Part shown: positions 19,814-28,212 of the stretch, piece after piece
How positions within the stretch are numbered: position 1 is the first letter of the stretch
Layout: every line of letters starts with the position of its first letter
Made by a program: the position numbers and the translations under genes
The notes under the pieces: model-generated
What the model was told of the DNA's origin: nothing
The model's input: only the letters and a program-made list of their open reading frames with translations
The model's database searches: none
Assembly: GCF_030062155.1 (NCBI RefSeq)
Contig: NZ_CP118269.1
Coordinates: forward strand, 2,976,001 to 3,040,000
Direction: 5' to 3'
Source: Pantoea sp. Lij88
GTDB lineage: Bacteria; Pseudomonadota; Gammaproteobacteria; Enterobacterales; Enterobacteriaceae
Length of the DNA: 64,000 nt

Positions 19814-19992
19814 AGGGAACACGGGCAGAGGAGGAAAGCGTCCCGCGCCATGGACAAAAACGCCGGGAGCGTTTTTGAACAACGCAGGGCGTTGGCCCGG
19901 CAACGGGCGCACCTCAGGGATGAGGTGCGTAATCGCGCGGGCCGAGCGGCCAGGGATGGCTTAAGCGCCTTTCCGATCTGACCGTGTTCCCT
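19814..19992 (+). repeat. Nested multi-hairpin intergenic element (possible structured RNA)
   Basis: Outer arms AGGGAACACGG (19814-19824) and CCGTGTTCCCT (19982-19992) are perfect inverted copies. Inside, CAGA (19826-19829) pairs TCTG (19977-19980) and GGAAAGCG (19833-19840) pairs 19966-19974 with one bulged C. CCCGCGC (19842-19848) pairs GCGCGGG (19935-19941). That helix encloses four hairpins: 19855-19877 (9-bp stem, loop CGGGA), 19880-19894 (loop AGG), 19895-19908 (loop GCAA) and 19908-19929 (8-bp stem, loop AGGGAT). A further hairpin near 19948-19961 also has loop AGGGAT. It is not protein coding. It could be a dispersed repeat of the genus, the 3' UTR of ybaL, or a small RNA. Strand is uncertain; a G-U pair and the downstream terminator favour plus. 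Confidence 0.7.
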
Positions 19993-20041
19993 AAGCAGGC
20001 TCGATCTCACCGCTAAACGAGCCAGACGTTGCCAGTCATCT

Positions 20042-20070
20042 AAGGCCCTTCTGTTCAGAAGGGCCTTTTT
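20042..20070 (+). terminator. Rho-independent terminator downstream of ybaL
   Basis: AAGGCCCTTCTG (20042-20053) and CAGAAGGGCCTT (20056-20067) give a 12-bp stem ending in a T run on the plus strand. It would end transcripts from ybaL or from the structured element before it. Confidence 0.88.
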
Positions 20071-20090
20071 ACGTCCTGTGGCGACCCGCT

Positions 20091-21392
20091 TTACCGATCC
20101 CAGTAAGACTCTTCCAGACTGTCTTCCCTTTCCGGCAGGCCACGGGTTAAACGCGGCGAATGCTGATTCAGCACCTGATAGCTGACGCGGTTGGCATACT
20201 TACACACCTGCGCCAGCGACGAATAGGTCAGATACGGACGCGCATGTTTGCTGGAGTTCGGCACATTCAGGCTGTGATAGTTGTTGGCGGTAATGTCATG
20301 CAGTAACGCCGCCAGCGCACCGTCTCCGGCTCCGTTGGTGTTCATGATCTTTTCCGGCCCGCCCATATAAGGCGCGATGTGCGAGAAGATACGCAGCGGC
20401 TGCTGGCAATCCTGCTGGCGCATCACGCGGCTGAACTCATACTGGTTGAACTCGGCAATCGCGCCAGGCAGCAGCGGATGGTTGGTTTTGCGTTTGAACT
20501 CGTCTTCGGTGTAACCCGCCATATAAAGCCCAATCGGGCCAGCGGTGCAGAGCACCAGATCCACCCAGTCCAGCGCCATATTGGAAGCAAGCAGCGGATC
20601 GGATTCGCCGGTCAGCGCCAGCGCTTCCTCTTCATTCATCGCCACGATGCTGACGTGCTCGCGCAGGAAGTCCCGCCAGAACTGAGGATTGTCGCCAATC
20701 ACATGTTTGGTGCCCAGCGTCAGCACCACCGGCACGTTGTGGCGTTTGGCATATTCAATCGCCCGTAACGTCGCCTGCGGCATCGGTTCACCTTCGGCGC
20801 AGCGCACCAGATAGGAGGTCAGTACCAGCGCAGAAGCGCCGGCAATCACCTCTTCCGGCACATTATCGGGATGCAGCTGGTTCATCTGGCCGGGGCTGAT
20901 AGCGAAGGTTCGCTCGCCATGCTCGCCAATCAGCGTAAAGCAGCGGCCAATGGCGCCATCGACGCCCTGCAGATAGTTGAGATCGACCCGGCTTGAGGTG
21001 TTGCAGAGATAGCGATAGGCGTACCCGCCAATCTGAATGTTGTTACACATGACGCCCAGCAGCACGGAGCGGTCATCGGCCAGCACCGAGAAGTTATGCA
21101 GCGTATTCCCGATGGTGCCACCGGCAAACTGATGGGTGATCAGCGCATCGCGCATCAGCTCGTTGTACAACGCTTCCGCGACGGCATTATCGATAACCAG
21201 CGAGTGCCCGGCACTCAGGCCGTAACGGGCGAGAAAGTCATCATCGACTTTGGCTTCGATATCCACCAGCGTCTGGTCGATACCCACCACCCAGCTGCCT
21301 GCATCAACATCGTGTTGAGCGGGTTGTAACAGGGGATCGCGTGCGCTGACAGGGAAGTAGTGTTTGGATTTGCGTTTGCCGGGAAATTTCAT
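20091..21392 (-). CDS. gsk: Inosine-guanosine kinase
   Basis: Cytoplasmic purine-nucleoside salvage kinase that phosphorylates inosine and guanosine with ATP. It has 433 residues (E. coli 434). The ribokinase-family signature is NTNGAGDGALAALL near residue 350, with the catalytic Asp in GAGDG; the N-terminal KFPGKRKSKHYFPV is typical of Gsk. It lies next to hemH; the aes gene that separates them in E. coli is absent. Confidence 0.96.
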   Translation of the reverse strand: MKFPGKRKSKHYFPVSARDPLLQPAQHDVDAGSWVVGIDQTLVDIEAKVDDDFLARYGLSAGHSLVIDNAVAEALYNELMRDALITHQFAGGTIGNTLHNFSVLADDRSVLLGVMCNNIQIGGYAYRYLCNTSSRVDLNYLQGVDGAIGRCFTLIGEHGERTFAISPGQMNQLHPDNVPEEVIAGASALVLTSYLVRCAEGEPMPQATLRAIEYAKRHNVPVVLTLGTKHVIGDNPQFWRDFLREHVSIVAMNEEEALALTGESDPLLASNMALDWVDLVLCTAGPIGLYMAGYTEDEFKRKTNHPLLPGAIAEFNQYEFSRVMRQQDCQQPLRIFSHIAPYMGGPEKIMNTNGAGDGALAALLHDITANNYHSLNVPNSSKHARPYLTYSSLAQVCKYANRVSYQVLNQHSPRLTRGLPEREDSLEESYWDR

Positions 21393-21407
21393 CGGGAATG
21401 CCGTCTG

Positions 21408-21444
21408 GAAAAACAGGCGGAGAATGATATCACACTCTCCGCCT
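21408..21444 (-). terminator. hemH terminator
   Basis: AGGCGGAGA (21415-21423) and TCTCCGCCT (21436-21444) form a 9-bp stem. On the minus strand it is followed by GTTTTTCC. It lies just after the hemH stop and before gsk. Confidence 0.83.
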
Positions 21445-21449
21445 GCGCT

Positions 21450-22409
21450 TTAACGGCGTGCGTCGACCAGTTGCACCATCATGTCGATGTGCGCCTCATC
21501 GGCGTTCAGCGCAGGGATATACTCAAACTTCTCACCACCGGCATGCAGGAAGATTTCGCAGTTTTCACCACTGATCTCCTCCAGCGTCTCCAGGCAGTCA
21601 GACGAGAAGCCCGGACTCATCACCTGAACATGTTTGATCCCTTTGGCGGGCAGGCTTTCCATGGTTTTGTCGGTGTAAGGCATCAGCCAGGGCTCACGAC
21701 CAAAACGCGACTGGAAAGTCATCATGTACTGATCGTCACGCAGACCCAGCGCTTTGACCAGGGCCGCCGTGGTATCCGCACAGCGCTGCGGATAGTCATC
21801 GCCTTGATTAGCAAAACGCTGCGGAATGCCGTGGAACGACAACACCAGCAGATCGGGCTGACCGTGCCGCTCAAAGGATCGCTCCACCGTCGCTTTCAGC
21901 GCGGCGATGTAGGCCGGATGTTCGGCATAATCACGGATAAACTGCACATCAGGCAGCGAACGGTAATCTTTGAAGACGGCGGTCAGGCCATCCCACACCG
22001 CGGCCACGGTAGAGCAGGAGAACTGCGGATAGAGTGGCAGCACAATCAGGCGGGTCACGCCCTGCGCCATCAGCTTATCGACTGCGCTTTTCAGGCTCGG
22101 ATTGCCGTAGCTCATACCCAGCTCGACCGGCATATCAACCCGTGCCGCCAGGGCATCGCGCTGACGCATGCTGTAAACCATCAGCGGTGAGCCGTCTTCC
22201 ATCCAGACGGATGCATAGAGCTTAGAGACGCGCGGCGAACGAAACGGCAGAATGACGGCATTGAGAACCGGCCACCAGAGCCAGCGCGGCGCATCGACCA
22301 CGCGCGGATCGCTTAAAAACTGTTTCAGATAGCGTTTAACAGCAGGTGTGGTTGGAGCGTCTGGCGTACCTAAATTGACCAATAACACGCCAGGCTTATC
22401 TTGCCTCAT
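21450..22409 (-). CDS. hemH: Ferrochelatase
   Basis: Inserts Fe(II) into protoporphyrin IX, the last step of haem synthesis; peripheral at the inner membrane. It is 319 residues (E. coli 320). The N-terminal [13 protein letters not shown], the catalytic His in [10 protein letters not shown] near residue 194, and the C-terminal Glu in [10 protein letters not shown] near residue 264 are all visible. It is followed by its own terminator and preceded by the adk terminator, so it is likely monocistronic. Confidence 0.97.
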   Translation of the reverse strand: MRQDKPGVLLVNLGTPDAPTTPAVKRYLKQFLSDPRVVDAPRWLWWPVLNAVILPFRSPRVSKLYASVWMEDGSPLMVYSMRQRDALAARVDMPVELGMSYGNPSLKSAVDKLMAQGVTRLIVLPLYPQFSCSTVAAVWDGLTAVFKDYRSLPDVQFIRDYAEHPAYIAALKATVERSFERHGQPDLLVLSFHGIPQRFANQGDDYPQRCADTTAALVKALGLRDDQYMMTFQSRFGREPWLMPYTDKTMESLPAKGIKHVQVMSPGFSSDCLETLEEISGENCEIFLHAGGEKFEYIPALNADEAHIDMMVQLVDARR

Positions 22410-22490
22410 TTGAGTTCCTTGATGACAGCGGGGATGCGTGAAAACAGGGAAATTGTAGCGGAATTAGTGGGAGGTAAAAGCAATTGCTGC

Positions 22491-22515
22491 AAAAGGGGCC
22501 AGTAATACCGGCCCC
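22491..22515 (-). terminator. adk terminator
   Basis: GGGGCC (22495-22500) and GGCCCC (22510-22515) pair, with a possible GTA/TAC extension inside. TTTT follows on the minus strand. It lies eight bases after the adk stop. Confidence 0.82.
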
Positions 22516-22522
22516 ATTGAGC

Positions 22523-23197
<675 letters not shown>

Positions 23198-23272
23198 CTA
23201 TCTTAGAAGCGGAAGAACATACCATTATGACCCGCTCATCACAAGGAAGGGCGCGGATCGCGCGGGGCGACT

Positions 23273-24157
23273 TTACTCGCTTTTTGGCCCTGAGCCCGAC
23301 CCGGCGGGTCTGCCTGCCGCTTTTTCAGATTTACCGCCTGCGCTGAGCAGGAATTGCAGTCGCCGGCTAAGATGATGCGTCATATTCACACTTTTTTTGC
23401 CGCTGCCGCGCACGTTAGCATTCAGTTGCAGACGTGCCTGCTGCGGCCATTTCACCACATCTTCCGCATCTGATAGCGCAGCGATCAGCGAGGCCGGAAC
23501 GTTAAAACTGGCGAACGGCAAACCGGGCTGATGGCAGGAGTTCAGCGGCAGCGGCGCTGACAGGGAAAGCGCATCGACGGTGGCGGCGTTGTACGGTCGC
23601 CACTCAGGATCGGCGAAGCGGCGCAGTGCATCCTGCGTGGCGGTCAGGGTCAGTCCCTCTTCAAACAGCCGCAGTTCGCTGCGCACCAGCGTACTGAAGT
23701 CATGTGTCCGCAACGCCACCAGCACCAGATCGCTGCAGATCTCAGCATGGCGATCCAGTCGGGTGACAAACAGATGCGCTTCGTCGATCAGTTTCTGATG
23801 CAGCACGCTGGCGAAACTCTCGCTCGCCTCTGTCACACCCTGATTCTGGCAATCCTGCAACGGACGTACCCGGCCATTCGGCAATTCAATATGCGGGACC
23901 AGCATGATGCTGCCCGCGATCAACGGAACCGCTGGCAGGTTGTTGAGTTCGGTGACCGGATAGCGTGAGGCATAACGATGCTGATTGCGCGCCTGCTCCT
24001 GCCGCAGAAACAGCTGAGAAAGAAGGACCTGCGCCACATGGAGTGAGGGCGCAAAGAAGAGATCGAACTGTTCCAGCCGGTAATAACGTGAGAGCGCCAG
24101 GCGTAACCGATGGCGCGCCTCTGCTGACGTTTCAGAGGATAAAGGGCCGTGTGCCAT
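23273..24157 (-). CDS. Uncharacterised 294-residue protein
   Basis: I do not recognise this protein. It has no signal peptide or membrane segment and is Leu/Arg-rich at the start (ARHRLRLALSRYYRLEQFDLFF). The middle has LNNLPAVPLIAGSIMLVPHIELPNGRVRPL, and the polar tail is rich in Gly, Ser and Lys. The segment around FFAPSLHVAQVLLS followed by VPHIELPNGRVRPL faintly recalls the order of motifs in class V aminotransferase-fold proteins, but I see no clear PLP lysine and do not assign it. It is divergent from a LysR regulator with a 187-base spacer, so it is probably that regulator's target. E. coli has no counterpart between adk and htpG. Confidence 0.75.
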   Translation of the reverse strand: MAHGPLSSETSAEARHRLRLALSRYYRLEQFDLFFAPSLHVAQVLLSQLFLRQEQARNQHRYASRYPVTELNNLPAVPLIAGSIMLVPHIELPNGRVRPLQDCQNQGVTEASESFASVLHQKLIDEAHLFVTRLDRHAEICSDLVLVALRTHDFSTLVRSELRLFEEGLTLTATQDALRRFADPEWRPYNAATVDALSLSAPLPLNSCHQPGLPFASFNVPASLIAALSDAEDVVKWPQQARLQLNANVRGSGKKSVNMTHHLSRRLQFLLSAGGKSEKAAGRPAGSGSGPKSE

Positions 24158-24344
24158 GGTTGTCTCGCTTCGGGGAGGATGCGGCGCAAGCGCAGGTTAA
24201 GCGAGGCAAAATATCTGTGGAAAATCACAGATATAAGGCTGAGTCAACCCGCCAGAATTTGCCCTTAGAGTAAGTGAATGCGGCTGGACTTTAAAATGAT
24301 ATAAATTGACAATCCTTGTTAGATTTTTGCACAGGAGACAGGGG

Positions 24345-25214
24345 ATGAACGGACTGCCGCCACTACGATCGCTGCACTATTTTCACCAGGCAGCCCTGCA
24401 CAGCAGCTTTAGTGTTGCGGCTGAACATCTGCATGTCACCCACAGCGCCATCAGCCACCAGATCCGTCAGCTGGAGAGCTGGATGGGCAAACCGCTGTTT
24501 GTCCGCAGCAATGGCCGCGTGAAGCTCACCGCACACGGCGATCGTCTGCTGCTGAGCTGTCAGCAGGCATTCGGTGAGTTACGCAGCAGCTGCGAGTACA
24601 TTCGCAGCGGTCTGCTTCAGCAGATCCGGATTTCCTGTCCCCCCAGTTTTTTATCGCAATGGCTGATACCCCGCATTGCCAGCTTTTATCAGCGCTATCC
24701 GGAGATTGAGGTTCACTTTCTGCCGCTGGCTCCAATCTCGCAACTGTACAGCGAACATATCGATGTGCTGATCCTCAGTCATGGCGATCCCCCTGAACCC
24801 GATATCGACGCGACGCTGGTCAGCCAGGATGAGATTGGACCGCTCTGCGCGCCGCATTTAGCCTCGCAGTTACGTGTCGGTGAGGATCTGGCAAAGATGA
24901 CCCTGCTGCATGCGGATACCCGGCTGCACGCCTGGTCAGAGTGGGCGGCAAAAACCAGCTTCAGCGGTCGATTTAATGGCGGTAAGCATTTTGAGACGCT
25001 GACGCTGGCCATTCAGGCTGCGCGAAGCGGTCTTGGCGTCCTGATGGCACCGCGTTTGCTGGTTCGCAAAGAGCTGGAGGATGGCACGCTGCTTGCGCCG
25101 CTGGGTTTTGTCCGCGTCGAGCGGGCGACCTGGATGATGACGAAGCAGAGCCGTCGTCACGATACGGAGATCAGTGTGTTTCGTGACTGGCTGCGGGATG
25201 CCGCACAGCCATAA
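24345..25214 (+). CDS. LysR-family regulator, GcvA/AmpR-like
   Basis: Cytoplasmic regulator of 289 residues. It starts MNGLPPLRSLHYFHQAALHS; the HTH includes SFSVAAEHLHVTHSAISHQIRQLE, the variant with HSAVSHQ-like recognition helix seen in GcvA, AmpR and related proteins. The effector domain spans about residues 90-285. AGGAG eight bases before the ATG at 24345 sets the start; an in-frame start 39 bases upstream lies in likely promoter DNA. It faces the uncharacterised gene at 23273-24157. The inducer is unknown. Confidence 0.9.
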   Translation: MNGLPPLRSLHYFHQAALHSSFSVAAEHLHVTHSAISHQIRQLESWMGKPLFVRSNGRVKLTAHGDRLLLSCQQAFGELRSSCEYIRSGLLQQIRISCPPSFLSQWLIPRIASFYQRYPEIEVHFLPLAPISQLYSEHIDVLILSHGDPPEPDIDATLVSQDEIGPLCAPHLASQLRVGEDLAKMTLLHADTRLHAWSEWAAKTSFSGRFNGGKHFETLTLAIQAARSGLGVLMAPRLLVRKELEDGTLLAPLGFVRVERATWMMTKQSRRHDTEISVFRDWLRDAAQP

Positions 25215-25238
25215 AAAAAGCCGGTGATGATCACCGGC
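25213..25238 (-). terminator. htpG terminator
   Basis: GCCGGTGA (25220-25227) pairs TCACCGGC (25231-25238); on the minus strand seven T residues follow (25219-25213). The hairpin touches the stop of the convergent LysR gene. Confidence 0.88.
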
Positions 25239-25247
25239 CTGTAGGCG

Positions 25248-27122
25248 TTATGCTGTCAGCAGCTGGTTCATGCGACGGATAAACAGGTTAGGATCGTCCA
25301 GCGTACCGCGCTCGGCCAGCAACGCCTGATCCAGCAGCAGCTCAATCCACTCACCGAAGCGTGCTTCATCCTGCGTATCCGCAACACGTTTCACCAGCGG
25401 GTGATCCGGGTTGATTTCAAACAGGTACTTCACTTCCGGCACGTCCTGTCCGGCCGCCGCAAACAGCTTCGCCATCTGCGTGGTCATCTCATTGGCATCG
25501 GTAGTCACAATCGCTGGCGTGTCGGTCAGACGATGCGTCAGACGCACCTCTTTCACGCGTTCGCCCAGCAGATTTTTCACACGCTCAACAAACGGCTCCA
25601 GCGCTTTTTCCGCCTCTTTCTGCTCTTCGGTCTCTTCATCCGCCAGCTTGCTCAGCGACTCATCCGCTTTGCTGACCGACTGGAAGGTCTTACCGTCGAA
25701 CTCAGTGAGGTAGCTCATCATCCATTCGTCGATGCGATCGGAGAGCAGCAGCACCTCAATGCCTTTCTTGCGGAACAGCTCCAGATGCGGGCTGCTCTTC
25801 GCAGCGGCATAGCTGTCAGCAGTGATGTAGTAAATCTTCTCCTGACCTTCCACCATGCGGCTGACGTAGTCTTCCAGCGAAATGGTCTGTGCTGAACCTT
25901 CGCTCTGAGTGGTGGCGAAGCGCAGCAGCTTAGCGATCGTTTCCTGGTTGGCGTTATCTTCCGCCGGACCTTCTTTCAGCACCAGACCGAACTCATTCCA
26001 GAAGGTCTGGTATTTCTCGTTGTCTTCTTTCGCCAGTCTTTCCAGCATCTGCAGGGTACGCTTAGTCAGCGCAGCACGCAGGCTCTGGGTCACGCGGCTA
26101 TCCTGCAGGATCTCACGAGAGACGTTCAGCGGCAGATCACTGGAGTCAATCAGACCACGCACAAAGCGCAGGTAGTTCGGCATAAACTGCTCGGCGTCGT
26201 CCATGATAAAGACGCGCTGCACGTAGAGTTTCAGGCCATGCTTCTGATCGCGGTTCCACATATCGAATGGCGCACGCGCCGGAATGTAGAGCAGGCTGGT
26301 GTACTCCTGCTTCCCTTCTACCCGATTATGGCTCCAGGCGACCGGATCGGTGTAGTCATGGGCGATATGCTTATAGAACTCGTTGTACTCGTCGTCGCTG
26401 ATTTCAGATTTGTTGCGGGTCCACAGCGCCTGGGCTTTGTTGATTTTCTCCCAGTGCGTTCCCTCGCCCTCTTCATCTTTGCTCTCGATCTCAACCGGCA
26501 GCGCGATGTGATCGGAATATTTGCTGATGATGCTGCGAACGCGCCATGCGTCCAGGAACTCATCTTCGCCTTCGCGCAGATGCAGGGTGATCTCAGTACC
26601 GCGATCGGCTTTCTCGATCTCCGCCAGGGTATATTCGCCCTCGCCCGCAGATTCCCAGAACACGCCTTCATCGGCTGATGCGCCAGCAGCACGGGTGCGC
26701 ACAGTGACTTTGTCCGCCACGATAAACGCCGAGTAGAAACCGACACCGAACTGACCGATCAGCTGGCTGTCTTTAGCCTGATCGGAGCCGAGGGATTCCA
26801 GGAAAGATTTGGTGCCTGATTTGGCGATAGTCCCGAGGTTCTCAATGACCTCATTGCGACGCATACCGATACCGTTATCGCTGAGCGTAAGGGTACGGTT
26901 GTCCTTATCAACAGAGAGACGAACGCGCAGCTCGCCATCACCTTCATACAGGCTGGAATCTGACAGGGCGCGGAAGCGCAGTTTATCTGCCGCATCCGAG
27001 GCGTTAGAGATCAGCTCACGCAGGAAAATTTCTTTGTTTGAATAGAGAGAATGGATCATCAGGTGCAGAAGTTGTTTTACTTCCGACTGAAAGCCACGGG
27101 TCTCTTGTCCTTTCATGGTCAT
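25248..27122 (-). CDS. htpG: Molecular chaperone HtpG (Hsp90)
   Basis: Cytosolic Hsp90 chaperone; ATP-driven dimer acting with DnaK on client remodelling. It is 624 residues including an MTM start. The ATP-binding GHKL motifs are [25 protein letters not shown] and [11 protein letters not shown]; the middle-domain [11 protein letters not shown] and a dimerisation domain follow. A GAGG site fits the ATG at 27122; the E. coli-like start MKGQETRGF is two codons later. It is transcribed from a clear heat-shock promoter just upstream. Confidence 0.97.
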   Translation of the reverse strand: MTMKGQETRGFQSEVKQLLHLMIHSLYSNKEIFLRELISNASDAADKLRFRALSDSSLYEGDGELRVRLSVDKDNRTLTLSDNGIGMRRNEVIENLGTIAKSGTKSFLESLGSDQAKDSQLIGQFGVGFYSAFIVADKVTVRTRAAGASADEGVFWESAGEGEYTLAEIEKADRGTEITLHLREGEDEFLDAWRVRSIISKYSDHIALPVEIESKDEEGEGTHWEKINKAQALWTRNKSEISDDEYNEFYKHIAHDYTDPVAWSHNRVEGKQEYTSLLYIPARAPFDMWNRDQKHGLKLYVQRVFIMDDAEQFMPNYLRFVRGLIDSSDLPLNVSREILQDSRVTQSLRAALTKRTLQMLERLAKEDNEKYQTFWNEFGLVLKEGPAEDNANQETIAKLLRFATTQSEGSAQTISLEDYVSRMVEGQEKIYYITADSYAAAKSSPHLELFRKKGIEVLLLSDRIDEWMMSYLTEFDGKTFQSVSKADESLSKLADEETEEQKEAEKALEPFVERVKNLLGERVKEVRLTHRLTDTPAIVTTDANEMTTQMAKLFAAAGQDVPEVKYLFEINPDHPLVKRVADTQDEARFGEWIELLLDQALLAERGTLDDPNLFIRRMNQLLTA

Positions 27123-27162
27123 TGCTACCTCAACAAAACAGGTTGAACAAACGTTGAGGTTG

Positions 27163-27190
27163 ATGTGGGGATGACGCGGGGATTTTCAAG
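27163..27190 (-). promoter_or_regulatory. Sigma32 promoter of htpG
   Basis: On the minus strand CTTGAAA (27190-27184) and CCCCACAT (27170-27163) are separated by 13 bp, a close match to the heat-shock consensus CTTGAAA-N13-17-CCCCATNT. It lies 40 bases before the htpG start. Confidence 0.9.
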
Positions 27191-27219
27191 CCGGTGTCTG
27201 TCACAACACCGGCAAGTGA

Positions 27220-27825
27220 TTAAAATTTAAACTTCTGGCGGCCCGCCAGGGAATGGGACAGCGTGGTGCCATCCACCATCTCCAGCTCTCCGCCGACCGG
27301 CACGCCGTGAGCGATACGGCTGGCATCGACGCCATACTGACCACAGAGCTCAGCAATGTAGTTCGCGGTCGCCTCGCCTTCCACCGTCGGGTTGGTCGCG
27401 AGGATCACTTCCTGAAGGGTTTCACTCTCCAGACGCTGCTCCAGACGATCCAGACCGATATCAGCCGGACCGATGCCGTCGAGCGGCGAGAGATGTCCCA
27501 TCAGCACAAAGTAGCGACCGCCAAACTGGCCGGTTTGCTCGATGGCGTGGATATCTGCCGGGCTTTCCACCACGCAAATCTGACCATTCTGCTGACGCCG
27601 TGGATTGGCGCAGATGGTGCAAATTTCCTGCTCGGTGAAGGTCCGGCAATCGGCACAGTGTCCGATCTCCGACATCGCCCGGGTCAGCGCCTGTGCCAGC
27701 CGCATGCCACCGCTGCGATCGCGCTGCAGCAGCTGAAAAGCCATACGCTGTGCCGACTTCGGCCCAACGCCAGGCAGGCAGCGCAGCGACTCCATCAATG
27801 ATTCAAGCAGTGGACTGGTTTGCAT
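27220..27825 (-). CDS. recR: Recombination mediator RecR
   Basis: Cytoplasmic RecFOR component that helps load RecA on SSB-coated gaps. It has 201 residues. An N-terminal HhH region ([20 protein letters not shown]), a four-Cys zinc module ([16 protein letters not shown]), and a Toprim domain ([16 protein letters not shown] ... NPTVEGEAT) are seen in the expected order. Its start overlaps the ybaB stop by one base, giving the conserved dnaX-ybaB-recR operon. Confidence 0.97.
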   Translation of the reverse strand: MQTSPLLESLMESLRCLPGVGPKSAQRMAFQLLQRDRSGGMRLAQALTRAMSEIGHCADCRTFTEQEICTICANPRRQQNGQICVVESPADIHAIEQTGQFGGRYFVLMGHLSPLDGIGPADIGLDRLEQRLESETLQEVILATNPTVEGEATANYIAELCGQYGVDASRIAHGVPVGGELEMVDGTTLSHSLAGRQKFKF

Positions 27826-28157
27826 CAGAACGGCATCTTAAAGCCTGGTGGCAGCTGCATGCCTGAGGAGACAGACGCCATCTTCTCTTTCTGGGTTTCA
27901 TCAATGCGACGTGCCGCATCGTTGAACGCCGCTGCAATCAGATCTTCCAGCATATCTTTGTCATCTTCCAGCAGGCTGGGATCGACTTCCACGCGACGGC
28001 AGTTGTGCGCGCCGTTAATGGTGACTTTTACCAGGCCAGCACCCGATTCACCGGTCACTTCAATCGCGGCAATCTCTTCCTGAACCTTGGCCATTTTGTC
28101 CTGCATCTGCTGGGCCTGTTTCATCAGGTTGCCCAATCCGCCTTTACCACCAAACAT
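27825..28157 (-). CDS. ybaB: Nucleoid-associated protein YbaB/EbfC
   Basis: Small DNA-binding protein of 110 residues that forms a tweezer-shaped dimer and binds the nucleoid. Visible features are the Gly-rich start [22 protein letters not shown], the coiled helix [23 protein letters not shown] and the conserved [16 protein letters not shown]. It sits between dnaX and recR, a nearly universal bacterial arrangement that suggests a link to replication and repair. Confidence 0.97.
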   Translation of the reverse strand: MFGGKGGLGNLMKQAQQMQDKMAKVQEEIAAIEVTGESGAGLVKVTINGAHNCRRVEVDPSLLEDDKDMLEDLIAAAFNDAARRIDETQKEKMASVSSGMQLPPGFKMPF

Positions 28158-28185
28158 AGTTTTCTCTCTCAGCTAAGGCTACAAC

Positions 28186-28202
28186 GCTATCGTTACGATA
28201 GC
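28186..28202 (-). other. Hairpin in the dnaX-ybaB gap
   Basis: GCTATCG (28186-28192) and CGATAGC (28196-28202) pair around TTA. There is no T run. It may be an mRNA stability or processing site within the operon. Confidence 0.4.
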
Positions 28203-28212
28203 AGCAGCGTGT

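Noticed and set aside
19814..19992. Reading the repeated short hairpins as a CRISPR array or ERIC element
   Set aside because: Stems differ in sequence and spacing, there is no constant direct repeat with spacers, and the sequence does not match the ERIC core.
19753..20010. Minus-strand open frame of 85 codons over the multi-hairpin element
   Set aside because: Its Arg/Ser/Ala-rich sequence simply follows the inverted repeats; no ribosome site.
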